Shown in pieces: positions 52,768 to 61,252 of a stretch of DNA of 64,000 bases. Location: positions 62,001 to 126,000 of the forward strand of contig CAYJFP010000002.1 of assembly GCA_964369415.1 (NCBI GenBank), written 5' to 3'. The DNA comes from SIG603 sp964369415 (GTDB lineage: Bacteria > Bacillota > Clostridia > Oscillospirales > Acutalibacteraceae). Within the stretch, counting starts at the first letter, position 1, and the number at the start of each line of letters is the position of its first letter. The notes below the pieces were generated by a model. That model saw only the letters and a list, made by a program, of their open reading frames with translations, had not been told where the DNA came from and did not search any database. Both the position numbers and the translations under genes were made by a program.

Positions 52768-53220
52768 TTATGATAAATCATTAATATTTTTGCCCGTACT
52801 ACCAAATCCGCCTTCACCTCTTACAGTATCGTTTAACACTTCAGTTTCAACTATATCGGCACTTATTACAGGTGTTATTACAAGCTGTGCTATCCTGTCG
52901 TTTGGCTTAATCGTATATGGCTCATGGCTCAAATTGTGAAGACCTACTCTAATCTCACCTCTGTAATCGCTATCAATAACGCCTACTCCATTTGTAACAT
53001 GTATTCCGTGTTTAATTCCAAGTCCGCTTCTTGTATAAATCATCCCAGCGGTATCTAAAGGAAGCTCTACTGCTATTCCAGTCGGTATAACGATCCTTTC
53101 TCCTGCATTCAAAACAATATCAGCTTCAATTAGTGCATGCAAATCATATCCCGCACTATCTTTTGTCGCTTTACATGGTACTATCGCATTTTCGTTTAAT
53201 TTTTTAACTTTTAATATCAT
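52768..53220 (-). CDS. dut: dUTP diphosphatase
   Basis: Hydrolyses dUTP to dUMP, keeping uracil out of DNA. The trimeric form is 150 residues. All five motifs are present: SAGYDLHA near 22, TRSGLGIKHGI near 68, GVIDSDYRGEI near 83, DRIAQLVI near 105, RGEGGFGSTG near 134. It starts with ATG after TAGGAGTT and lies eight bases after the U32 peptidase. Confidence 0.97.
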   Translation of the reverse strand: MILKVKKLNENAIVPCKATKDSAGYDLHALIEADIVLNAGERIVIPTGIAVELPLDTAGMIYTRSGLGIKHGIHVTNGVGVIDSDYRGEIRVGLHNLSHEPYTIKPNDRIAQLVITPVISADIVETEVLNDTVRGEGGFGSTGKNINDLS

Positions 53221-53228
53221 AATAACTC

Positions 53229-55325
53229 CTATAATACTCCTCTATAATAAAGACCATTAGTTTTATCTATTTCATTATTTTGCTTTTCAAAATGACCTTC
53301 TATGATTTTTATAACTTCATCCTTGCTTTCTGTGGTAAATCTAAAAATTCCATAGTCTAAATTATTTTTACTTACTAATTTATTTAGGTAAGTAGGTTTA
53401 TTGTTCATGATTTCAGTATAAAAAGTAGAATTATCCAAAACTCCATCTTTATATTTATACTTTGAACATAGGACTGGAAAACCAATGTCGTATCTATCAA
53501 TAATTTCCTCTTTCCCACTGCATTCACTACATTTTTTACCCCTAATATTATGCGGACAATGCCTTAAAAGCATCATTGCCTGCCTACCATAAATCATAAT
53601 TCCTCTTTTATTATTAGATTTCAAATTAGCGGTTTCATTTTCTGTAAGCTCTACAGAAACCTCCGCCTCTTTGACTCCTAATTCTTCAAACTGTTTTAGT
53701 GAATAGCTGTTCATTATATTCAAAGAATATGATCCATGTATAGTTACATCAAATTCCCTTAATATCTGTACACCATATAAATTACCGCATAAATAGTCTT
53801 TTATCCCCAAATCAATTAGTGTATTAACTCTATTTCTAACTTCTCCCGAATCGCCAAATGAAATCCTGGGCAAGACAGCTGCTATTTTGATATTCTTTCT
53901 CATCAATGTTTCAAAATGGCTTATCGGAGCAAAAAGAGGAAAATAAATCATACTGAATCTGTCTAAATTTTCAGGAACTTGCTCTAAACTTCTAAACTCA
54001 GCCCTATATTCAAAATTTTCACTTTTTCTGTTTTGTAAAGTATAATCAGCTTCTGTAAATTCTATCGGTATATTTTCAACTCTAAGTTGACTTAGCTTTT
54101 TAATGCCTTCTCTTCTGAGTAAATTTAGTTCAGACGCTGGCAAAATCGATACTTCATCAGTTTTAACTATTATTTCTCCAACATAATATGGCGTTCCGCC
54201 AAGTTTTGAAAACCTGTCTTTTATGTCTTCGCTTGAAAGAGTTTTATTAACTCCTAATTCTGCTTTTACATCACTTTCGATAAAAACAGAATTTAAGTCT
54301 TCATCCTCGAAATACACTTTAACTTTTTGACCGTTAAATAGCTCAATTTTCATATCAAGCTTAACTCGTTTATAATCTTTATTATATAATGCATGAAGCT
54401 TTGAAAAAACTGCTGAATCGGCTTTTTTAACATCTTCTTTTCTTCTATACCCAAACATATCCTTCTGAATTTTGCCCATCAAATACGCATCGGTAAAGCC
54501 AGTTCTTGAAAATACTGCTGTTAAATCAGATTTCAATTCATTATCGTATTTTCCGTTTTGCAAACTATCTCTAACCGCTGTAACGGCAGCCGCTACATAC
54601 TCAGGTCTTTTCATTCTACCTTCAATTTTAAGCGAATCAACGCCAATTTCTTTAAGTTTATTTACATAATCAATTACGCTTAAATCCTTTAAACTAAGGT
54701 CAAAACCATTTCCGTTATTTATTTTAAAAGGAAGCCTACATGGCTGTGCACATCTACCTCTGTTTCCACTTCTAGATCCTAAAATTGCACTAAAATAGCA
54801 TTGTCCAGAAACCGACACGCAAAGTGCGCCATGCACAAAGACTTCAATTTCCGTATTGGAGTTACTCTTAATATGTTCAATTTCTTTAAAGCTTAATTCC
54901 CTTGCTAAAACAACTCGTTTTGCTCCCAAATCAGTTACTAATTTCGTGGCTTCAAGACTTGAAATACTCATTTGCGTAGAACAGTGGATGTTTAGATTTG
55001 GACAAGATTTTTTAATAAGATAAAAAAGACCCATATCTTGTACAATTACAGCATCAACAGATACACTGCATAAAAACTTACACAAATCCATTACACTCTT
55101 TATCTCGCTATCTTTTACTAACGTATTAACTGTAATAAAGAGACGTACGCCATTAAGGCGGCAAAAATCTGCCGCCTGTTTTAGCTCTTCATTAGAAAAA
55201 TTTGTCGCCGATGCCCTTGCGCTAAAGGAAGAAGCACCAATATATACTGCATCCGCTCCAGAAAAAACCGCCGCTTTTAGCGACTCCATACTTCCAGACG
55301 GTGCTAAAATTTCACAATAATTCAT
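53229..55325 (-). CDS. U32-family peptidase/RlhA-TrhP-like protein with DUF3656
   Basis: A 698-residue protein of the U32 family, relatives of which hydroxylate tRNA or 23S rRNA (TrhP, RlhA) rather than act as proteases. The U32 core is about 1-280: ILAPSGSMESLKAAVFSGADAVYIG, VHGALCVSVSGQCYFSA near 168-185, and RCAQPCRLPF near 195 with the conserved Cys. A DUF3656 region covers about 330-460, and a C-terminal Cys cluster (CPHNIRGKKCSEC) near 615. It lies eight bases before dut. Precise substrate not known; the tRNA role is an inference from the family. Confidence 0.85.
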   Translation of the reverse strand: MNYCEILAPSGSMESLKAAVFSGADAVYIGASSFSARASATNFSNEELKQAADFCRLNGVRLFITVNTLVKDSEIKSVMDLCKFLCSVSVDAVIVQDMGLFYLIKKSCPNLNIHCSTQMSISSLEATKLVTDLGAKRVVLARELSFKEIEHIKSNSNTEIEVFVHGALCVSVSGQCYFSAILGSRSGNRGRCAQPCRLPFKINNGNGFDLSLKDLSVIDYVNKLKEIGVDSLKIEGRMKRPEYVAAAVTAVRDSLQNGKYDNELKSDLTAVFSRTGFTDAYLMGKIQKDMFGYRRKEDVKKADSAVFSKLHALYNKDYKRVKLDMKIELFNGQKVKVYFEDEDLNSVFIESDVKAELGVNKTLSSEDIKDRFSKLGGTPYYVGEIIVKTDEVSILPASELNLLRREGIKKLSQLRVENIPIEFTEADYTLQNRKSENFEYRAEFRSLEQVPENLDRFSMIYFPLFAPISHFETLMRKNIKIAAVLPRISFGDSGEVRNRVNTLIDLGIKDYLCGNLYGVQILREFDVTIHGSYSLNIMNSYSLKQFEELGVKEAEVSVELTENETANLKSNNKRGIMIYGRQAMMLLRHCPHNIRGKKCSECSGKEEIIDRYDIGFPVLCSKYKYKDGVLDNSTFYTEIMNNKPTYLNKLVSKNNLDYGIFRFTTESKDEVIKIIEGHFEKQNNEIDKTNGLYYRGVL

Positions 55326-55381
55326 TTTTGTCCTCTAAAAAATTACTTTAAAATATTTTAATATATTTTAACAAAAAAATA

Positions 55382-55409
55382 AAGAGAGAAAATGTAAATT
55401 TTCTCTCTT
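55382..55409 (-). terminator. Terminator after DUF4190 gene
   Basis: A 12-bp stem (AAGAGAGAAAAT with its complement) with a 4-base loop, followed on the minus strand by TTTATTTTTTTG. Confidence 0.88.
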
Positions 55410-55420
55410 CGTAAGTACAA

Positions 55421-56014
55421 TTACCAATAATAATATGGAGTTGTAGCAAAAGCAATAATCATAGAAATAAGAAACCAAACCGAAATTGATGTTCCGATTA
55501 TTCCCATTACCATTCCCGCTGTAGCTTTTGGAGCTCTCATTCCTAAATCTTTAGCTTCTTTTCTAACTTTAACACCAAGAATTAATGCAATTATTCCACA
55601 AGGAAGTGCAAAATAGAATAAAAGCAAAATTGAGACACTGATTATTCCTAAAACCATTGCAGCTGTTCCTTGACCTGATTGATAGACAGGAAGTTGCTGC
55701 ATAGGCTGATTTGGATACGGTGTTTGCCCTTGTTGAACATTATAATTTTGATATTGATTTTGATCATAAGTTTGGTTATAGCCCTGCTGATCAAATTTCT
55801 GACCTTGCTGATTATCATAATACCCTTGAGCATATTGATCTGGAGCTTGGTTTTGATAAGAATTTTGGTCTTGCTGTGCTTGGTATGGACCTGGATTATA
55901 TTGCTCCTGTCCATAATTTTGTACTGTTTCTCCATACTGTGTCTGTTCATCATTTGAACTACTATAAAAGTTTGGAGTTTGATTATTATTTGGGTCATTA
56001 TTTAGATTACTCAT
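55421..56014 (-). CDS. DUF4190 membrane protein with Gln/Asn/Tyr-rich N-terminus
   Basis: A 197-residue protein. Residues 1-110 are low-complexity and rich in Gln, Asn, Tyr and Pro (repeats such as QNQYQNY, QQGYNQT), likely disordered. Residues about 115-190 form two membrane segments around a GVKVRKEAKDLGMRAPK loop, matching DUF4190. Such proteins occur widely in Bacillota with unknown function. It starts with ATG after AAAGGA, has a consensus promoter, and is transcribed alone. Confidence 0.75.
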   Translation of the reverse strand: MSNLNNDPNNNQTPNFYSSSNDEQTQYGETVQNYGQEQYNPGPYQAQQDQNSYQNQAPDQYAQGYYDNQQGQKFDQQGYNQTYDQNQYQNYNVQQGQTPYPNQPMQQLPVYQSGQGTAAMVLGIISVSILLLFYFALPCGIIALILGVKVRKEAKDLGMRAPKATAGMVMGIIGTSISVWFLISMIIAFATTPYYYW

Positions 56015-56054
56015 AAAATTATCCTTTCAATTTATACATATACTAATTAATATG

Positions 56055-56083
56055 ATTTTATCAGAAATTGGTTCATTTGTCTA
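56055..56083 (-). promoter_or_regulatory. Promoter of the DUF4190 gene
   Basis: Minus-strand TAGACA (56083-56078) and TAAAAT (56060-56055) with 17 bases between, and TGA before the -10. Confidence 0.6.
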
Positions 56084-56102
56084 GTAACTAGTCAAAAATA
56101 AT

Positions 56103-58322
56103 CTATTTCAACAAAAAATCATTAAATTCATCTTCTGGTAAGGCCTTTGCAAATAAATATCCTTGCGCTATATCACAATTAGCTTCTTTGAGCAATGCCA
56201 GTTGTTCTTTAGTTTCAACACCCTCTGTAACCGATGTCATCCCCATGTTATTAATCATCTCAACAATGGTTCTAACTACTAGCTTTCTTTTGTCGTTTTC
56301 TTCTAATTGAATCATAAAACTTCTGTCAATTTTAATTGCATCAAACTCAATTTTTTGAAGTGTCTCATACGAAGAATAGCCCGCACCAAAGTCATCCAAA
56401 GATATCTTAATATCATTATTATGAAGCTCCTGTTGAAATAATGCCACTTTATCTTCAACATCAACCGAGGCACTCTCCGTAAGCTCTATTTCAATGAGTT
56501 TTCTTGGCACTTTATTCTTATCTATTATTTCAGTTATTTTTTTAATAGTATCATCTTTATATAAATGAAGTCTAGAAAAATTAACTGATATCGGAACAAC
56601 TATTTGATTATTACTTATCCTATTGTTAAGATATTCACACACTCTTTCAAGCATATAAAAGTCAAGTTCGACTATAAATCCATTATTTTCAAACACCGGA
56701 ATAAAGTCATTAGGATAAATCATTACTCCGTCGGATTCTTGCCATCTAACCAAAGCTTCTGCTGCACAAACCTTATTCTTCTTAATATTAATTTTTGGTT
56801 GTAAATACATCTTAAATTCTTTATTATCCATAGCAGGATGCATTTTATTTGCAAGTTCTGTTGCTTTTAAAACACTGCGTTTAAAGCTGTCATCATAGTC
56901 TACTATACACGTACCAGATTTACTTTTAGCAAAATAATGCGCCATCGTTACCTTATTTACTATATTATCTACATCAACTTCATTTTTTACAATTTCATAT
57001 CTACCGTACCTAAACTTAAAATCGTGCTGATTTATAGTGTTAAGAGCCTTTTTGAATACATCCTCATAATATATGCTACTTTCCTCTAGATTACTAAAAA
57101 AGTCTGCTCTTGCAAACAAGAGTAATTCGTCTGCACCAACTCTAGCCTGCGTAAAAAATGGAATTTTAGTATCACGTCCAACATCCACCAATGCTTTTAT
57201 AACTTTATTTCCAGTTTCAAATCCGTATATTTCATTAATAGCCTTAAAGTTAATCATATCCAGTTTTACTATAGTAAATTCATGATTTGGGTTTTCGATT
57301 AAAATATTGTAGATTTCTTTTTTGAATTTCACCAAATTGTAAGCACCTGTAAGTTCATCATACTCTAATGCATGTTTTATATTTCTACTCCATCTAACTT
57401 GCAACAATACAATTACACCCGCTACAAAAATAACCAATGTTGAAATTTCCAAAATTAACAATGACAAATCTTCATTAATTGCATTAGCATCTTTAAGCAA
57501 CACTGTGTCAGGTATTGCTATAAAAAAATACCAATTCGTGTTTAAAATACTTCTAATTTGTGCCACACGAGTATATCCATCAATACTATAACTGACTGTG
57601 ACAACTCCTCTTTTTTCTAAATCATCCATTATCTTATCAGTGTCAATATCTCCGTGAAAATTTGCCGAATTTAGAGCTAAAAATAAATTGTCCTGCGTAA
57701 GTGAATTTATATTATCATTCTCAGTAATCATTTCACCTTTTGAATCAACTATAAAAGCATACCCAGCACCGTCAAAGGAAGTTCTAAGCGTTCTTGAAAA
57801 CTCAGGCAATGAAAATTCACCCTGTATAACACCATCAAACTTTCCATCTACATAAATTGGAAGTGCAATAATTACACATTCATTTCCATCCACAGGTGAA
57901 ACTGTCAAGTCTGTAATAACATTATTTCCAAGCGATACTTCATGGAAATATTCTTCATTAGAGATATCTATGAACTCATTATTCGCATCAATTCCAATGC
58001 CATTACTTCCTAAAATAGCAATATTATTTATTCCAAAACTATCATGAGTTTCAATTATGTCAATGTAATCTCTAATTCCGTCTTGATTATATCCAATAAC
58101 AATCAAGGCATCAGAAATACTCTGTAAAAGATTAATCTTTTCATCAATTTCATTCTCTACTGAAAATTTCATATTCGAAGAAATTTCAGAAAGGGTTAAC
58201 GTTGTTGACTCAGATACAATTCGGCTTATCCCATCACTAAAAGATAGCACTCTGAAAACTGATATTATTAATATGAAAAATATGATTAAAATAATAAACA
58301 AACTTTTAAATTGTTTTAAAAT
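56103..58322 (-). CDS. Membrane sensor with dCache, degenerate GGDEF and EAL domains; AUU start proposed
   Basis: About 739 residues. A membrane segment (about 8-25) leads to an external Cache-like sensor (30-285), a second membrane segment (288-307), GGDEF (about 320-475) and EAL (about 485-735). The GGDEF signature reads GADEL in RVGADELLL, so cyclase activity is doubtful. The EAL motifs EALVRW, DDFGAGYSSYE, KIDRSF and EGVET look intact, so c-di-GMP breakdown is likely. The first ordinary start, TTG 58301, lacks a ribosome-binding site; in frame seven codons earlier an ATT (58320-58322) lies six bases after AAGGTGGG. Its ligand is not known. Confidence 0.85.
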   Translation of the reverse strand: MLKQFKSLFIILIIFFILIISVFRVLSFSDGISRIVSESTTLTLSEISSNMKFSVENEIDEKINLLQSISDALIVIGYNQDGIRDYIDIIETHDSFGINNIAILGSNGIGIDANNEFIDISNEEYFHEVSLGNNVITDLTVSPVDGNECVIIALPIYVDGKFDGVIQGEFSLPEFSRTLRTSFDGAGYAFIVDSKGEMITENDNINSLTQDNLFLALNSANFHGDIDTDKIMDDLEKRGVVTVSYSIDGYTRVAQIRSILNTNWYFFIAIPDTVLLKDANAINEDLSLLILEISTLVIFVAGVIVLLQVRWSRNIKHALEYDELTGAYNLVKFKKEIYNILIENPNHEFTIVKLDMINFKAINEIYGFETGNKVIKALVDVGRDTKIPFFTQARVGADELLLFARADFFSNLEESSIYYEDVFKKALNTINQHDFKFRYGRYEIVKNEVDVDNIVNKVTMAHYFAKSKSGTCIVDYDDSFKRSVLKATELANKMHPAMDNKEFKMYLQPKINIKKNKVCAAEALVRWQESDGVMIYPNDFIPVFENNGFIVELDFYMLERVCEYLNNRISNNQIVVPISVNFSRLHLYKDDTIKKITEIIDKNKVPRKLIEIELTESASVDVEDKVALFQQELHNNDIKISLDDFGAGYSSYETLQKIEFDAIKIDRSFMIQLEENDKRKLVVRTIVEMINNMGMTSVTEGVETKEQLALLKEANCDIAQGYLFAKALPEDEFNDFLLK

Positions 58323-58347
58323 ATCAATCCCACCTTAATTTATTTCT

Positions 58348-58376
58348 ATATTATACTTTTTAAAGTATTCGAATAC
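58348..58376 (-). promoter_or_regulatory. TATAAT and palindrome upstream of the GGDEF/EAL gene
   Basis: On the minus strand a TATAAT lies near 58350, and a perfect 12-base palindrome GTATTCGAATAC (58365-58376) sits about 17 bases before it, where a -35 should be. No good -35 is visible, which suggests a regulated promoter. Confidence 0.45.
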
Positions 58377-58486
58377 GACACATCATAATACAACACATAA
58401 TAATTAGCCATTATAACTATTATATCACAAAGTAATAAATGAAATCAAATAAAATATTATATATTTTAAATGGAATTTTAACAAAA

Positions 58487-58516
58487 AAGAAGACACAGCC
58501 TAAGCTATGTCTTCTT
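58487..58516 (-). terminator. Terminator after tRNA-Leu
   Basis: A 13-bp stem with one G-T pair (AAGAAGACACAGC with GCTATGTCTTCTT) starts at the CCA end of the tRNA and is followed on the minus strand by TTTTTTG. Confidence 0.88.
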
Positions 58517-58602
58517 GGTGCTGGTGATCGGACTTGAACCGATACGATATTTCTACCGAGGGATTTTAAGTCCCTTGCGTCTGCCGATTCCGCCACACCA
58601 GC
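58516..58602 (-). tRNA. tRNA-Leu (anticodon UAA)
   Basis: An 87-base class II tRNA with encoded CCA. The acceptor stem is GCTGGTG with CACCAGC, then discriminator A and CCA. The D-loop has GGCGGAATCGGCAGAC, the anticodon loop is CTTAAAA (anticodon TAA), a long variable arm (CTCGGTAGAAATATCG region) follows, and the T arm contains GGTTCAAGTCC. A consensus promoter and a terminator bracket it, so it is a single-gene unit. Confidence 0.97.
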
Positions 58603-58616
58603 ACACCGACTCAAAT

Positions 58617-58645
58617 ATAATACCACATGATTTGATAAAAATCAA
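58617..58645 (-). promoter_or_regulatory. Promoter of tRNA-Leu
   Basis: Minus-strand TTGATT (58645-58640) and TATTAT (58622-58617) with 17 bases between; the start point would be about eight bases before the tRNA. Confidence 0.75.
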
Positions 58646-58663
58646 GTAATTTTTTAAGAAAAT

Positions 58664-59146
58664 TTATTTTTTTATTATTGTACAAACTGCATGGGCAGAA
58701 ATTCCTTCTTTTTTTCCTGTAAAACCAAGCTCTTCTTCCGTGGTAGCCTTAACATTTACACATGAAATATCCACATTACAAGCTTTTGCAATATTTACTT
58801 TCATTTCATTTTTATAAGGCTTCAACTTTGGCGCTTGGGCTATAACTGTAGAATCAATATTGTTTATTGAATAATTATTTTTATCTAAAACATTTACAAC
58901 TTCTTCAAGAAGCTTTAAACTGCTTATCCCTTTATATCTATAATCAGAGTCTGGAAATAATTCTCCTATATCCCCAAGACAAGACGCACCTAAAAGTGCA
59001 TCCATCACCGCATGTAAAAGCACATCGGCATCTGAATGTCCTAAAAGACCCTTTTCATAAGGTATGTTTACTCCACCAATTATTAAATCTCTACCCTCTA
59101 CCAACTTATGAACATCATACCCGTGCCCGATTCTTATCACAATCAA
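58664..59146 (-). CDS. ispF: 2-C-methyl-D-erythritol 2,4-cyclodiphosphate synthase
   Basis: Fifth enzyme of the MEP isoprenoid route. The 160-residue protein has RIGHGYDVHKL (Asp and His zinc ligands) near 5-15, GHSDADVLLHAVMDALLGA near 37 and TTEEELGFTGKKEGI near 134. The start is TTG 59146, which overlaps the ispD stop (TTGA) and lies five bases after AAAGGAG; a GTG two codons on is the alternative. ispD and ispF are coupled. Confidence 0.96.
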   Translation of the reverse strand: MIVIRIGHGYDVHKLVEGRDLIIGGVNIPYEKGLLGHSDADVLLHAVMDALLGASCLGDIGELFPDSDYRYKGISSLKLLEEVVNVLDKNNYSINNIDSTVIAQAPKLKPYKNEMKVNIAKACNVDISCVNVKATTEEELGFTGKKEGISAHAVCTIIKK

Positions 59147-59820
59147 ACACTCTCCTTTACAAAAGCTTTTGCTATAATCATATCTTCAGAAGTCGTAATT
59201 TTAATATTTCTATAACTTCCTTCGCACAAAACAACTCTTCTTCCAATACTTTCAATAAGTTGACAGTCATCAGTATAAGATTTACCATCAGTTTTTGCTT
59301 TTTTTACCGCTTCTAAGTACAAACTTTTCAAAAAAACTTGCGGAGTCTGCACTTGCCAAAGAAAATCTCTATTAGGTGTACCGACAACAAAATTCTTATC
59401 ATCTGTTTCTTTTATCGTATCTTTTACTTTTACGGCAAGGCTTGCCGCCACATTGTCAATCGCTAAATGACAAACTTTTTCAATGTCCTTTTCTTCAATA
59501 AGTGGTCTTGCACCATCATGAATCATTACAACATCACAGTCCTTAGTCGCAATTACCCCATTATAAACAGACTCTTGCCTATCATTTCCACCATTTACTA
59601 TTTTGTGAAGTTTAGTAATTCCTTTTAACTCTACTTCAACTAATTTTTTATCATCTTCTCTTGTTACAATCACAATAGAAGAGACAATTTCACTCTTTTC
59701 AAACGCTTCGGCCGTTCTTCTAATCACGGTTTTTCCAGATAAATCAAGCAAAATCTTTGATTTTTCAGATTTCATCCTGCTAGAAGATCCAGCCGCAACA
59801 ATTACTGCACAAATTTTCAT
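59143..59820 (-). CDS. ispD: 2-C-methyl-D-erythritol 4-phosphate cytidylyltransferase
   Basis: Third enzyme of the MEP route, making CDP-methylerythritol. The 225-residue protein shows AVIVAAGSSSRM near 5-16 (CTP loop), VMIHDGARPLI near 100, and TPQVF near 160. It follows the Ser/Glu-rich gene by three bases and overlaps ispF. Other MEP genes are not in the window; uppP, which uses the end product chain, is nearby at 61253. Confidence 0.96.
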   Translation of the reverse strand: MKICAVIVAAGSSSRMKSEKSKILLDLSGKTVIRRTAEAFEKSEIVSSIVIVTREDDKKLVEVELKGITKLHKIVNGGNDRQESVYNGVIATKDCDVVMIHDGARPLIEEKDIEKVCHLAIDNVAASLAVKVKDTIKETDDKNFVVGTPNRDFLWQVQTPQVFLKSLYLEAVKKAKTDGKSYTDDCQLIESIGRRVVLCEGSYRNIKITTSEDMIIAKAFVKESV

Positions 59821-59823
59821 AAA

Positions 59824-60615
59824 TTATTTAAGAAATTCCTTTAATATTTCATCAGTATCATATTTTGAACTTTTACTTGTCCTTTTTGTACTGGTTTGAG
59901 CTGTTTTTCTAGATGAAGAATTATTAGACTGAGTTCTTCTTTGCTGATTTTGTGTATTAGTTTTTTGTGTTTGGGACGAAGTAGTTCTTTTAGGCTGTTG
60001 CTGTGCTGGCTTACTTGTCACTTGTCTCGACTGCCTTGATGATGCATTTGCTGAAGCATGTGCATTTTGTTTTTTATACTTTTCATCTGCCATTTTCACA
60101 GCTTGATATATTTCAGCTTCTTTGTCATCCAATTTAGATTTTGTTGCTTTAATCCAAATAATTATTGCGATAATTCCAATGCCACCTACCGCAATCAAAA
60201 TAATCCCAATCATAGTAAAAAAACTATTTACAGAATTTTCTGACGATACTATTTCACCGATTTTAACATATTCATCTTCACCTGATGTCAATACTTCAGA
60301 GCTTGAATTATCATCATTATCTACAGTACCCGCTGTATTAGAGTTCTCTTCTTCAGAAGATTCGCTTGAGCTTTCATTAGTAGCAGAACTTTCGCTACTC
60401 TCACTGCTTTCTTCCTCTTCAGAACTCTCACTGCTTTCTGATTCTTCGCTACTAGAGCTCTCACTACTTTCACTACTCTCAGAACTCTCACTGCTTTGTG
60501 ATGAGCTTTGTGGCTCTTCCTCTTCAACATGAGGTGTGATTGCCGCAAAAGTAGACACTGAAAAAAGCGTCATAACAAGAGTAGATACTATTATTAATTT
60601 ACTAATAAACTTCAT
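59824..60615 (-). CDS. Ser/Glu-rich membrane protein with basic Q/S/T tail
   Basis: A 263-residue protein. A signal peptide (about 1-25, ending near FAA) is followed by an external segment of about 70 residues made of SSES and SSEE repeats, then a single membrane helix (about 130-155) and a cytoplasmic, basic tail rich in Ser, Gln, Thr and Arg. No enzymatic motif is visible. The ATG at 60615 lies eight bases after GATGGAG and is better than the ATG six codons earlier. It precedes ispD by three bases. Ser/Glu repeats of this kind suggest a surface spacer or a phosphorylated region; function unknown. Confidence 0.7.
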   Translation of the reverse strand: MKFISKLIIVSTLVMTLFSVSTFAAITPHVEEEEPQSSSQSSESSESSESSESSSSEESESSESSEEEESSESSESSATNESSSESSEEENSNTAGTVDNDDNSSSEVLTSGEDEYVKIGEIVSSENSVNSFFTMIGIILIAVGGIGIIAIIIWIKATKSKLDDKEAEIYQAVKMADEKYKKQNAHASANASSRQSRQVTSKPAQQQPKRTTSSQTQKTNTQNQQRRTQSNNSSSRKTAQTSTKRTSKSSKYDTDEILKEFLK

Positions 60616-60688
60616 TTGTTTTTCTCCATCCATTTTATTGACATAATTCTAACACATATTGTTGCTTAAAACAAGTAAAACTTATTTT

Positions 60689-61231
60689 CTATATAATTCC
60701 TTTACCAACTAATTCATTAGCTTTTAAGATAGCAATTTGAGTTTTTGCATCACAAATTTCACCGTCAAAAACCATTCTCACAGCCTCTGAAATTTTTATC
60801 TTTATAACTTCCACAAACTCGCCTTCGTCCAAATCCATGTCGCATTTTTCGCTAACTCTGCATGCCCACATATAAATTATTTCGCTGCAATAACCGGGTG
60901 TCGGATACATTTTACCTAAATCAACATAGTTTTCTCCCAAGGTTCCAGTCTCTTCTCTTTGCTCTCTTTTTGCCGCTTCAAAAGGATCTTCATCTTTTTC
61001 CAATTTACCGGCAGGCACTTCGAGTATAAACTCCTTATTTGGATATCTAAATTGCTTTACAAGGTAAATTTCATCGCCTTCAATAGCAGCAATGCATACT
61101 CCTCCTGTGTGTTTTACAACTTCTCTAAAAGATTTACTTCCATCAAAAAGCTCGATTTCATCTCTTTGAACTTTTACAACTCTACCTTCAAAAATTATTT
61201 CTTCTTTAACTGTTTTTTCTTCATATAACAT
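60689..61231 (-). CDS. Nudix hydrolase, ADP-ribose pyrophosphatase type
   Basis: A 180-residue Nudix protein close to ADP-ribose pyrophosphatases (NudF/YqkG). The Nudix box runs from GKLEKDEDPFEAAKREQ into REETG with full spacing, and PGYCSEIIYMW follows, as in this subgroup. It hydrolyses ADP-ribose to AMP and ribose 5-phosphate in relatives. Start ATG lies after AAAGGAATGA. It is 21 bases after uppP on the same strand. Confidence 0.85.
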   Translation of the reverse strand: MLYEEKTVKEEIIFEGRVVKVQRDEIELFDGSKSFREVVKHTGGVCIAAIEGDEIYLVKQFRYPNKEFILEVPAGKLEKDEDPFEAAKREQREETGTLGENYVDLGKMYPTPGYCSEIIYMWACRVSEKCDMDLDEGEFVEVIKIKISEAVRMVFDGEICDAKTQIAILKANELVGKGII

Positions 61232-61252
61232 ATTATCATTCCTTTCACTACT

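Noticed and set aside
55679..56016. Plus-strand Ile/Leu-rich frames opposite the DUF4190 gene
   Set aside because: Shadow of the Gln/Asn/Tyr codon repeats on the other strand.
58420..58626. Minus-strand open frame of 68 codons
   Set aside because: It runs through the tRNA-Leu gene and its terminator; the sequence is fully explained by the tRNA.
60380..60500. Short direct repeats resembling a CRISPR array
   Set aside because: The repeats are codon repeats (Ser/Glu) inside a coding frame, with no spacers and no cas genes.
60122..60532. Plus-strand Ser/Leu-rich frame of 136 codons
   Set aside because: It is the complement of the Ser/Glu repeat region; repetitive codons keep the opposite frame open. 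No ribosome-binding site.
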